DNA of 9,331 nucleotides from Akkermansiaceae bacterium (GCA_903909905.1 CAIVXP010000134.1:1-9331), one strand, 5' to 3'. Shown: positions 1 through 6,739, counted from the first letter of the stretch. The notes: generated by a model not told the origin, from the sequence alone. Made by a program: numbers and translations.

Positions 1-1
1 C

Positions 2-2851
2 GGCAGCTATGCGATGGTGTTGGACACCGAGAAACTGGAAATTCCCAACTTGGGTCCGGTTCGGCCGGGCGGGACAGATGCCTTGGCGATTTCCCAGCAG
101 GCCAATATCAACCTCGAACTTGCGCTCACGGCGAATGGCAAAAGGTACCAATGCACCGAGGGCGGAAAATGGAGCCGCTTTGGCGGGCCGCGCGTGATCG
201 AAGCCGGTCGCTTCATGCAGCGCTCTGATGTGACGGATCTGGTTTTTTCCTCGGCCGACGGCGAGAAGCTCAATCTCGAGGCTCGCTTTGAAACTGCGGC
301 ATGGCCGGATCGATTGGCTCTGATCTTCGCCGCGCGGCCGGGTTTGCAACCAATCGAAAAGGGCGACGCCTCATTCGGAAAAGTCGGCGGAGGTTTCGGT
401 CTCGATGGCAGCAACCAATTTGAAATCTCCCATGAGCCCGCACTTGATCCGGAATGCTTCACGCTTGGTCTGTGGGCATTCATTCCAAGCGATCACGGCA
501 TAATGCCGTGGCTGGTTTGCAAGAACTACCATGAAGCGGCAGAAGGCAATTATGGCATCAACCTCGTCAACGGGACAGTTCGTGCCGTAATGAACATCGG
601 TGGAGGTTTTAAAAATTCATTCGTGGCGCCTGCTCCGCGCCACAAGGTGAAGTTCGCCGCATGGAACCATCTTGTGATGAGTTACGATGGGGCAACCTTG
701 CGGTTGTTTGTGAATGGAGCGGAGGCAAGCGCGAAACCCATTGGTCGCAAGCGTGTGCCGGGAAATCGTGGGCTTGCAATCGGAGGCCGTCAGGACGGAC
801 CCAACCAGATGTATCAGTTCCATGGAGTCGTCGATGAAGTCCGCTTTTACGATCGCGCGTTGAAGCCGGAGGAAATCCGCCAGAGTTTAGCCAATCCCGG
901 GATGCATGATCCGCAACTCATGCCGGTGAGGGAATGGAACTTCCGCGCCGATGGTGTGGCATCCGACACGCGCCTCGCTGAGCAATGGAAAGATGCCTCG
1001 ATGGAAATCAGGCTGGGCTCGGCGAAGGGCGCGAAGATGTTGAACAAACTTTGGAAACTTTCGCCCGCTGAATCATGGACATCAAAGGACTGGCATGAAG
1101 TGTCGCTCGCATTCAATCCGGCCAATTTTCAGGAGGAAAACAGCAACTGCCCGCTCGTCGTCAAAGCCTCCGAGATTCCAAGCGGCAAAGCCTGTCCGGT
1201 CGAGTACGAGCCGGCGCGTGGTTGGCACCGCGTGAATCTTGATGCTGTAGTTCCGATCTTGCCACCTGGCGCCGCAGTACCTTCCAACGATGCGATCGAG
1301 CGCGTGCGGTTGAATCTGAGCAATCCCACCAAGGGCGAACAAACCGTGCGCCTGATGTTCGAAAAAAATCAATTTTCCCGACTCGTCAGAGGCTCCATCA
1401 CCGGCGTTTCTGCAATGTTGCGCGATGCGGAAGGAAACCCCACTGGCATCCCTGTGCAACTCAGCAAGAATTGGCACGATGAGCCTCAAGGCGGCGTTTA
1501 CGCGGGTCAGTGGTTTCACGGGTTTTCTCAAGTGCGCTTGCCGGCGGGTGGGACCGCCGAGTTGGAACTCACCATGGCCTACGCTCACTGGGGCGGAGTC
1601 GCGGCGGCCTCACACGCGCAACTTTCACTGATCGGTTGGGGCAGCAATCAATTGTGGGAGCAGAGTGCCTTGGGTTCTTGGGGCGAAACGATTTGTTATG
1701 AGCCCGATCAAGCCCAGGCGAATTGCACCATCACCGATGTGCGCCCTGTGATGGTGAATTCGAAGAACAAGAACTCGCAGTGGGGTTGGACGCACAATGT
1801 CGGTGGCGGTGACTTTTTCCGCTTCTTTGATCCGTCAGGAAAACGAATCCCTCACGCAGCGATGCGCTCGATCTCACACAGTCAGGGCCCATGCCTCACC
1901 GAGGTTACCTATGCCGGCCGCATTGGTAGCACCCTAAAGCATGAGACGACTGTGAGCCTCGCCCGCACCGATGATGTGGTGCGCGGGTTTTATCAAATCC
2001 GATTGGATGTGAGCAAAGTCACGGATTTTTCTCGGTTCGTTATTTTCCAGATCGGAGCCGATACTTACAGCTACACCCGCGAGCGAAAAATGGCGATGGG
2101 TGACAAAACAGGACTTCTCAAGGAATGGGATGCTCAGTGGGGCGGCAGCACCTACCGCACCAGTCCTCTCGAATGCCGTGGGCAAATCCCATGGGTGTCG
2201 CTGCACCAAGGGGAGCCGCACGATCAAGCGATCGGTTCTTGGGCAAATCGAGGTTTCGTGATCCGCTCATGGAAAGCAAAGCTTGGTGGCAAAGATGCAT
2301 CGCCATGGATGGCCGAGCACGGCACTACGATTGACAGAAACGACACATCGACCATTGATATCGTGCCGCCACCGGGAGTCACCCGCCTTGAGCCTGGCGA
2401 TTTCATCGAGGCCACCATCGAGCACATTATCGTGCCTCAGTTCGCGAAGGATTATTACGGGCCAAACCAAGGCCTGCGCGATGCGCTGACTCGCGACGAA
2501 AACACCTGGCGCATCATTCATCGTGAGGCGGTCGAAAACGAAGTGACCGTCAAAATGGAAACAGGAAGTTTGCTGCGCCTTCACCCCGATGTCCGAGTTC
2601 GGGCAAGCAAGGGGTCAGCGCGCCTGAATCTCTTGGGAGGCTTGGGCCACATCCCCATCACCTTTACCGGCCTGCCTTCTCACCGCGGGCATGTCCTCAA
2701 AATCGATGGTGTGGCCTTGGATCAAAGCGTCCATGGCAATGATTTTTGGCAAACCGATTATGATTCATCAACCCGTAGCTGGAGCTGCACTTTTAACATC
2801 CCTGCCACCGGCAAGAAAAACCGCATCATCCATCTTCAAACTCAACCATAA
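2..2851 (+). CDS. Large LamG-domain protein, 5'-truncated by the window edge
   Basis: The reading frame is open to the first base (G-S-Y-A precedes the first Met at 14), so the true start lies upstream and any signal peptide is outside the window. At least 949 residues remain. Numbered from the Met at 14, residues about 120-296 form a LamG/concanavalin A-like lectin domain. Its typical features are an FxLDGSNxFEI opening strand, AAWNHLVMSYDG, LRLFVNG, and a closing VDEVRFYDRAL followed by a short helix. The flanking parts look rich in beta strand, with many Gly, Trp and aromatic residues (for example LIGWGSNQLWEQ near 545), but match no catalytic glycosidase or lyase family I know. The LamG domain suggests glycan binding; the rest of the protein is unassigned. 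The gene ends with TAA 24 bases before the fucosidase ATG, so the two are probably co-transcribed and act on the same extracellular polysaccharide (inference). It could still hold an undescribed enzymatic domain. Confidence 0.85.
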   Translation, partial: GSYAMVLDTEKLEIPNLGPVRPGGTDALAISQQANINLELALTANGKRYQCTEGGKWSRFGGPRVIEAGRFMQRSDVTDLVFSSADGEKLNLEARFETAAWPDRLALIFAARPGLQPIEKGDASFGKVGGGFGLDGSNQFEISHEPALDPECFTLGLWAFIPSDHGIMPWLVCKNYHEAAEGNYGINLVNGTVRAVMNIGGGFKNSFVAPAPRHKVKFAAWNHLVMSYDGATLRLFVNGAEASAKPIGRKRVPGNRGLAIGGRQDGPNQMYQFHGVVDEVRFYDRALKPEEIRQSLANPGMHDPQLMPVREWNFRADGVASDTRLAEQWKDASMEIRLGSAKGAKMLNKLWKLSPAESWTSKDWHEVSLAFNPANFQEENSNCPLVVKASEIPSGKACPVEYEPARGWHRVNLDAVVPILPPGAAVPSNDAIERVRLNLSNPTKGEQTVRLMFEKNQFSRLVRGSITGVSAMLRDAEGNPTGIPVQLSKNWHDEPQGGVYAGQWFHGFSQVRLPAGGTAELELTMAYAHWGGVAAASHAQLSLIGWGSNQLWEQSALGSWGETICYEPDQAQANCTITDVRPVMVNSKNKNSQWGWTHNVGGGDFFRFFDPSGKRIPHAAMRSISHSQGPCLTEVTYAGRIGSTLKHETTVSLARTDDVVRGFYQIRLDVSKVTDFSRFVIFQIGADTYSYTRERKMAMGDKTGLLKEWDAQWGGSTYRTSPLECRGQIPWVSLHQGEPHDQAIGSWANRGFVIRSWKAKLGGKDASPWMAEHGTTIDRNDTSTIDIVPPPGVTRLEPGDFIEATIEHIIVPQFAKDYYGPNQGLRDALTRDENTWRIIHREAVENEVTVKMETGSLLRLHPDVRVRASKGSARLNLLGGLGHIPITFTGLPSHRGHVLKIDGVALDQSVHGNDFWQTDYDSSTRSWSCTFNIPATGKKNRIIHLQTQP

Positions 2852-2875
2852 ACGAACCCTTTACCCACCGATACC

Positions 2876-4756
2876 ATGAAACGAAATGTGACAAGCAGCT
2901 GCCTCACGGCGCTCGCCCTGCTCGGGCTTTCATCACCCCTGAAATCCCAAGAGATGGAAAAAATGTGGGGTGATTCGAAAGTTAAAAACCGCACGGGCTT
3001 TTCCAAGCGCGAACAGCGCTTCGATGAATCCAATTACGCAATGTTTATTCACTGGGGTCTTTACTCGAAGTTGGCAAACAAGGTCGACGGGAAAACCTAT
3101 TACGGCATCGGCGAATGGATCATGAACTACCAGATGGCGAACATCTCGGTGCCTGAATACAAAAAAATCGCCAAGGATTTCAATCCGGTGAAGTTCGATG
3201 CCACTGCGATCGCCCAACTCGCCAAGGACGCGGGCATGAAGTACATCGTCATCACCAGCAAGCATCACGACGGCTTTGCGATGTATCACTCGAAATCGCA
3301 TGACTTCAACATCGTGGATGCCACGCCGTTTGGCCGCGACCCGATGAAGGAGCTTGCCGAAGCGTGCCGCAAGATCGGCATTGGATTCGGTTTTTATTAC
3401 TCCCACAACCAGGACTGGGTCGAACCCGGTGGCTACAACGCCCATAATCAGGACTGGGACGCACCCGCTGGCAATGGTTCCCCAAATAAAGACGAGCAGG
3501 GCATGCCTGCGACCTTTGACGACTACTTCAAGAAAAAGTGCCTGCCCCAAGTCGAGGAAATCACCAGCGAATACGGGCCGATTGAAATCGTCTGGTTCGA
3601 CACGCCCGGCACCATGCCGAAGCATTATGTCGAGCAACTGGTGAAGGTGGTGCGCAAAAACCAACCGAATGCCATGATTTCCGGCCGCGCCGGCCATAAC
3701 TTGGGCGACTACCAAACGCTTGGCGACATGGAGGTGCCGATCGAGAATGTTGAAGGGCTTTGGGAAACCGTCGATACCACCAATGACTCATGGGCCTTTG
3801 CATGGTATGACGAAAACTGGAAAGCTCCGTCGGAAGTTCTCCACCGCGTGATCGCCACCGTGGCACGCGGCGGCACCTACATGCTCAATATTGGCTTGCG
3901 CGGCGACGGCTCGATCCCCGAACGCGCGGCAGATTCCTTGCGCGCGGCTGGCGAGTGGATCAATTGCTACCCACAAGTGATCTACTCCGCAGGGGCCTCG
4001 CCATGGAAACGCGCGCTGCCATGGGGCGATGTGACCACGAAGGGAGATCGCTTGTTCCTCTCGGTTTACGAGTGGCCCAAATCCGGCGAGCTGTTTTTGC
4101 CGGGACTCAAGACGCCCGTCAAATCCGCCAAACTGCTGAACGGCGAAAAGTCCGAAACCGTCAAAACCCGCCGCGAGAATGGCTGGACATGCATTGAGCT
4201 CCCGCCACGCGCACCGGAAAAACTAATCTCGGTCATTGAGGTCGAGCTTACGGCTGCCCCCGATGTGGATCCCTGCTTCGGCATCGACCCAAGCATGAAA
4301 ACGGAAATAGCCGCGGCATTTTCCAAAGTCCAAGGCGCAAAAAAGAGCGAGAATAAATGGATGGAAAAATTCGGCGAATGGAAGCACCTCAAGCAGGTCA
4401 CCAACTGGGAAACCAATGGTGCTGCCACATGGGAAGTGGATGTGCTCAAGCCCGGTGACTACCAGGTGGGCCTCACCTATGCTGGTGAAGGGCGCCTTGT
4501 TTGGAAGGTGGCGGTACAGCAGCGTGCCGACGACATCAATGAAGCCGCGGGTGAAGGGCGCCTAGTTTGGCCGGTGGCGGTAGAGGGTGGTCAGGCCATC
4601 CAAAACCAGCAGAACTCCTCGCACAATTACCAAGGTTTCCCGATTGGTTGGCTGAATTTTCCCAAGCCGGGCCGCTACAAGGTGAGTGTGTCGTGCATCG
4701 AAGGAAACCTCAAATCCGCCAGCCTCAAGGCGATCGATTTCGTGCCCGTGCCTTGA
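2876..4756 (+). CDS. Secreted GH29 alpha-L-fucosidase with C-terminal beta domain
   Basis: This enzyme should remove alpha-L-fucose from glycans outside the cytoplasm with retention of configuration. Residues 1-25 are a signal peptide (MKR start, Leu/Ala core, cleavage near LKSQ). Residues about 45-350 are the GH29 barrel. They include the HWG motif (H59), SKHHDGF (H130, H131), YYSHNQDW (from 174), and VWFD with the nucleophile Asp242. The acid/base is probably Glu286 in DMEVPIE, with Glu291 or Glu297 in WET as alternatives. GGTYMLNIG (344-352) is the usual end-of-barrel motif. Residues about 380-465 form the common small beta domain. Residues about 466-626 form an extra beta-rich domain (PGDYQVGLTYAG, KPGRYKVSVSC), probably an accessory or carbohydrate-binding module. 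At 626 residues it is longer than a minimal GH29 enzyme because of this tail. Two internal repeats are described in the findings. The ATG follows the LamG gene by 24 bases and has no clear Shine-Dalgarno sequence, but it opens directly into the signal peptide, which supports the start. Confidence 0.93.
   Translation: MKRNVTSSCLTALALLGLSSPLKSQEMEKMWGDSKVKNRTGFSKREQRFDESNYAMFIHWGLYSKLANKVDGKTYYGIGEWIMNYQMANISVPEYKKIAKDFNPVKFDATAIAQLAKDAGMKYIVITSKHHDGFAMYHSKSHDFNIVDATPFGRDPMKELAEACRKIGIGFGFYYSHNQDWVEPGGYNAHNQDWDAPAGNGSPNKDEQGMPATFDDYFKKKCLPQVEEITSEYGPIEIVWFDTPGTMPKHYVEQLVKVVRKNQPNAMISGRAGHNLGDYQTLGDMEVPIENVEGLWETVDTTNDSWAFAWYDENWKAPSEVLHRVIATVARGGTYMLNIGLRGDGSIPERAADSLRAAGEWINCYPQVIYSAGASPWKRALPWGDVTTKGDRLFLSVYEWPKSGELFLPGLKTPVKSAKLLNGEKSETVKTRRENGWTCIELPPRAPEKLISVIEVELTAAPDVDPCFGIDPSMKTEIAAAFSKVQGAKKSENKWMEKFGEWKHLKQVTNWETNGAATWEVDVLKPGDYQVGLTYAGEGRLVWKVAVQQRADDINEAAGEGRLVWPVAVEGGQAIQNQQNSSHNYQGFPIGWLNFPKPGRYKVSVSCIEGNLKSASLKAIDFVPVP
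3404..3481 (+). repeat. Possible 39-base tandem repeat in the fucosidase barrel (HNQDW twice)
   Basis: HNQDW occurs at residues 177-181 and again at 190-194, exactly 13 residues apart, each followed by a Pro/Gly-rich stretch (VEPGGYNA and DAPAGNGS). The DNA of the two five-codon cores differs at two third-codon positions. The segment directly follows YYS of the active-site region. It could be an old tandem duplication or convergent loop composition. Confidence 0.5.
4484..4582 (+). repeat. Imperfect 33-base direct repeat, 66-base period, inside the fucosidase gene
   Basis: Copies at 4484-4516 and 4550-4582 differ at 3 of 33 bases and encode GEGRLVWKVAV (537-547) and GEGRLVWPVAV (559-569). The period of 66 bases keeps the frame and adds 22 residues to the C-terminal beta domain. 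The stretch between the copies (QQRADDINEAA) has no clear counterpart after copy 2. Confidence 0.85.
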
Positions 4757-4789
4757 TTTGATCTTATTGATCTTTGGACGAAGTGTTTT

Positions 4790-4829
4790 GGCGCCGTTGT
4801 TCTTGCTTGAGGACATTGGCGCCCTTTTT
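4790..4829 (+). terminator. Weak terminator-like hairpin after the fucosidase gene
   Basis: GGCGCC at 4790-4795 and again at 4818-4823 can pair, because the hexamer is self-complementary. The loop is 22 bases, and a C plus five T residues (4825-4829) follow. The short stem and long loop make this weak. It lies 5' of the next ATG, so it could equally be chance in a GC-rich leader. The same 85-base gap also has a tandem 9-base repeat (TTGATCTTA, TTGATCTTT at 4758-4775) of unknown meaning. Confidence 0.22.
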
Positions 4830-4841
4830 GTAGGTTGCCCC

Positions 4842-6089
4842 ATGGTCAAAGATTCACTCTTTGCGGGCATGGCGGCCTTGGTAATGGCATCATCACTTCA
4901 TGCCGCGTCGGACATGGTGGCGAGCTTGGATGTGCTGTTGGATCCGCCGAAGTGCTGGGAGTTGACGCCGGAGGGATTTGAGAAACATTTCGATGCGATT
5001 CGTCCCGAAATGTTCAAGTGGATCACAGGCGACCGCACGCGCGCGAAATTGAGTCGCGCACTGTATTCGAATGTGAAAATCGAACTGACTGCATTCGGTG
5101 GCGCTGTTCCGGTGGAGGAAGCGGTGGTGGATTTTACCGGCGGTCGGCTCAACATGGTGACGCTGTCGATCTTCAACCGCGGAGATGCGGGTGAAATTGA
5201 TGAAGCGGATTTCAAGAGTCGTCACATGGCTGCGGGCAAGGCGATGGGCGCGAAGTTGAATGCCAAACCGACTGCGTGCCCTGCGAACCGGCAGCAGGGA
5301 TTATTAACCGAGGGTTACAGCTGGTCCTCGCCCTTGGGCATGGCCATGCTGGAAATCAACGAGGGTGCTTTGGGTGTCTCGGCTCGTGAGTTCCTTCGCC
5401 TGCGAATCGCGCGTCCGGATGCGGAAGGGGCTTTGGCGGCAAGCATGAAGAGCGGTCGTGGAGCCGCTGCAGCAAGGCTCAGCGATTTACCGGAAAATGT
5501 CGCACGCGACGACAAGGGAAATGGGTTCATCCGTAACCTGCCGATGGTCGACCAAGGCAACAAGGGCTACTGCCTGCCTGCATCGACGCAGCGGGTTTTC
5601 GAATACTATGGCATCGGTGCCGACATGCATCAGATCGCCCAGGTGGCTGAGTCCGATCCCGGCAAAGGAACCAGCGCACTTTCGATGGCTAAGGAACTCG
5701 ACCGCATTGATTACCGTTTCAAAACCCGATTGGTCGTGATGGCGATGATGTCGGAAAAAGAATTGGTCGAGGTCGAGGTGAAGAAAGGCGAGTATCTGGT
5801 CGGGAAGCCGGTGGATGAGCGCAAGTTCATGAAAAGCATTCATGATTTCATCAATGACGGCATTCCCTTGCTGTGGGCGCTCGAGCTTGGACGCTACCCC
5901 GAGGAGCCGGATCTGAAACCGCAAACCATGGGCGGCCACATGCGAATCATCATCGGCTACAACGACAGCACAGGGCGGTTGATTTTTTCCGACTCATGGG
6001 GTGCGGGTCATGAGTTCAAGACGATCAAAGCGAGTGACGCCTATGCGGCGAGTCAGGGACTGTTTGCGCTAAAGCCGACGGTGAGGTGA
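4842..6089 (+). CDS. Exported papain/C39-like cysteine peptidase-fold protein
   Basis: The predicted product is 415 residues. The start at 4842 was chosen because it opens straight into a signal peptide (MVKDSL, hydrophobic core, cleavage near SLHA/A at about residue 21) and has an AGG 7 bases upstream. The frame stays open back to 4686, but that extension would overlap the end of the fucosidase gene and has no signal-like start. Residues about 225-415 resemble the papain-like superfamily, nearest to C39-type peptidases. They have DQGNKGYC with oxyanion Gln238 and nucleophile Cys244, followed by a helix (LPASTQRVFEYYG), then GGHMRIIIGYND with His366, and IFSDSWG with Asp384. All four expected catalytic positions are present, with Asp in the place of papain's Asn. 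Residues about 22-220 are not recognised; they are mixed alpha/beta with VDFTGGRLNMV near 95-105. The protein is probably periplasmic or secreted. Its substrate is unknown, and no ABC transporter or bacteriocin precursor lies nearby to indicate a classical C39 leader peptidase. Confidence 0.75.
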   Translation: MVKDSLFAGMAALVMASSLHAASDMVASLDVLLDPPKCWELTPEGFEKHFDAIRPEMFKWITGDRTRAKLSRALYSNVKIELTAFGGAVPVEEAVVDFTGGRLNMVTLSIFNRGDAGEIDEADFKSRHMAAGKAMGAKLNAKPTACPANRQQGLLTEGYSWSSPLGMAMLEINEGALGVSAREFLRLRIARPDAEGALAASMKSGRGAAAARLSDLPENVARDDKGNGFIRNLPMVDQGNKGYCLPASTQRVFEYYGIGADMHQIAQVAESDPGKGTSALSMAKELDRIDYRFKTRLVVMAMMSEKELVEVEVKKGEYLVGKPVDERKFMKSIHDFINDGIPLLWALELGRYPEEPDLKPQTMGGHMRIIIGYNDSTGRLIFSDSWGAGHEFKTIKASDAYAASQGLFALKPTVR

Positions 6090-6134
6090 GTTTCAAGGTT
6101 CAAGTGTTTAGTTTTAAAAGAAGAGGGGGAGAGG

Positions 6135-6146
6135 AGAGTCGGCGCT
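6135..6146 (+). repeat. Left copy of a 12-base direct repeat flanking the toxin-antitoxin module
   Basis: AGAGTCGGCGCT here is repeated exactly and in the same orientation at 6740-6751. The pair brackets the antitoxin gene, its operator and the broken toxin gene. It may be a target or attachment duplication from insertion, or two members of a dispersed intergenic repeat. Confidence 0.5.
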
Positions 6147-6188
6147 CCAAGGCTTTATTTCTAAGGCGGATGCTGTGATTTTACTCGG

Positions 6189-6213
6189 TTGACAATATGG
6201 TAAAAGTTGTCAA
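6189..6213 (+). promoter_or_regulatory. Probable promoter and autoregulatory operator of the antitoxin
   Basis: TTGACAA (6189-6195) and TTGTCAA (6207-6213) form a perfect 7-base inverted repeat with an 11-base spacer. The left arm contains a consensus -35 hexamer, TTGACA. A -10 at the usual spacing would fall in the weak AATTTT around 6212-6217. A second, interleaved inverted repeat, TTTTAC (6179-6184) with GTAAAA (6200-6205), overlaps it. Dyads over the -35 region upstream of an antitoxin are the expected binding sites for dimeric antitoxin repressors, so autoregulation is likely. Confidence 0.5.
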
Positions 6214-6223
6214 TTTTTGAGGT

Positions 6224-6487
6224 ATGAATCGTCTTACCATCGAAATCGATCCCGAACAGCATCGTCAGATCAAAACCCTTGCGACCTTTTCCGGCATGAC
6301 CATCAAGGACTTCATTCTCAATAAAACGCTGGGAACCGGAAAGCGGAAGGCGTCCGTGGATTCCACCGAGCATTTGATGGGGTCCGCAAAAAATGCGGCG
6401 CGTTTGCGCAAGGCGATTGCGAGTCCCAAATCGGAGCACCGCGTTTTTGAATCCGTAAAAGAGCTGAAGGATGCGCTTGGAATTTAA
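6224..6487 (+). CDS. Type II antitoxin, RHH-like N-terminus with YefM-like tail
   Basis: This 87-residue protein is the antitoxin of a type II module. It should bind its own operator and neutralise a Txe/YoeB-type RNase. Residues 2-37 fit a ribbon-helix-helix: a short strand (RLTIEID), helix, turn with Gly24, then a second helix (IKDFILNKTL). Residues 51-70 resemble the toxin-binding region of E. coli YefM. LMGSAKNAARL aligns with LLRSPANARRL, and about 10 of 20 positions over the segment are identical against my recalled YefM sequence. Residues 76-86 (ESVKELKDALG) form a terminal helix. GAGG sits only one base before the ATG, so ribosome binding is unusual, but no better start exists. The broken toxin gene overlaps the last 17 bases. 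The antitoxin frame is intact, so it may persist as an orphan antitoxin. Antitoxin identity is firm from context; the chimeric reading is inference. Confidence 0.8.
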   Translation: MNRLTIEIDPEQHRQIKTLATFSGMTIKDFILNKTLGTGKRKASVDSTEHLMGSAKNAARLRKAIASPKSEHRVFESVKELKDALGI

Positions 6488-6731
6488 GCCGTAGGCCTTG
6501 GAGGATTTGCAATACTGGGTGCAAACTCAGCCAAAGTTAGCGAAGCGCTTGTTGCGGTTGATTGAAGAAACTTAGCGCAACCCTTTTGGTGGAGCCGGCA
6601 AGCCAGAACCTCTTCGCGGCGAGCTGTCCGGATGGTGGTCAAAGCGCATCGATCACGAGCACAGGCTAGTTTACCAAGTGCAGGGCGAGCGTTTGATCAT
6701 CGCTCAAGCCAGAGGTCGTTACGACGATTGA
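6471..6731 (+). pseudogene. Broken YoeB/Txe-family RNase toxin with two in-frame TAG codons
   Basis: The ATG at 6471 lies inside the antitoxin gene, and the frame runs 86 codons to TGA at 6729. It is interrupted by TAG at 6492-6494 (codon 8) and 6573-6575 (codon 35). With the stops ignored, it aligns without gaps to the 84-residue E. coli YoeB. Shared features are MRL at the start, ALEDLQYWV, RNPFGGAGKPEPLRGELSG, WWSKRIDHEHRLVY and LIIAQAR. YoeB's catalytic Glu46 and Arg65 are kept at the same positions. His83 is replaced by Arg, Tyr84 is kept, and two Asp residues are added. Codon 8 aligns with Glu8 of YoeB, so GAG to TAG is a simple origin. Intact homologues cleave mRNA at the ribosome as part of a toxin-antitoxin pair. 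No in-frame ATG follows the stops, so no toxin fragment is expected. The overlap with the antitoxin is the normal coupled arrangement. Confidence 0.88.
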
Positions 6732-6739
6732 GCTGTGAA

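Larger units (their letters stand above)
6090..6223. other. Intergenic gap before the toxin-antitoxin module
   Basis: This gap holds a near-tandem TTCAAGG/TTCAAGT pair (about 6092-6105), an uninterrupted 23-base purine tract on the + strand (6116-6138), the left copy of a 12-base direct repeat (6135-6146), and the operator-like inverted repeat described separately. No open frame of interest and no strong terminator for the upstream peptidase gene was found. Confidence 0.6.

Noticed and set aside
1082..1588. 168-codon open frame on the - strand inside the LamG gene
   Set aside because: It is a shadow frame with no recognisable domain and no promoter or start context.
2933..3715. 260-codon open frame on the - strand
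   Set aside because: It lies wholly inside the fucosidase gene, whose motifs are unmistakable. The His/Val/Gly-heavy product resembles no family and is typical of antisense frames in GC-rich genes.
4758..4775. Tandem TTGATCTTA/TTGATCTTT as a regulatory repeat
   Set aside because: Only two short AT-rich units with no link to a promoter; noted in the intergenic description but not supported as an element.
4686..4841. 52-residue N-terminal extension of the C39-like protein
   Set aside because: It overlaps the end of the fucosidase gene, and the Met at 4842 opens directly into a signal peptide.
6116..6138. 23-base purine tract as a triplex or regulatory element
   Set aside because: Such tracts arise by chance or as simple sequence, and nothing else here supports a function.
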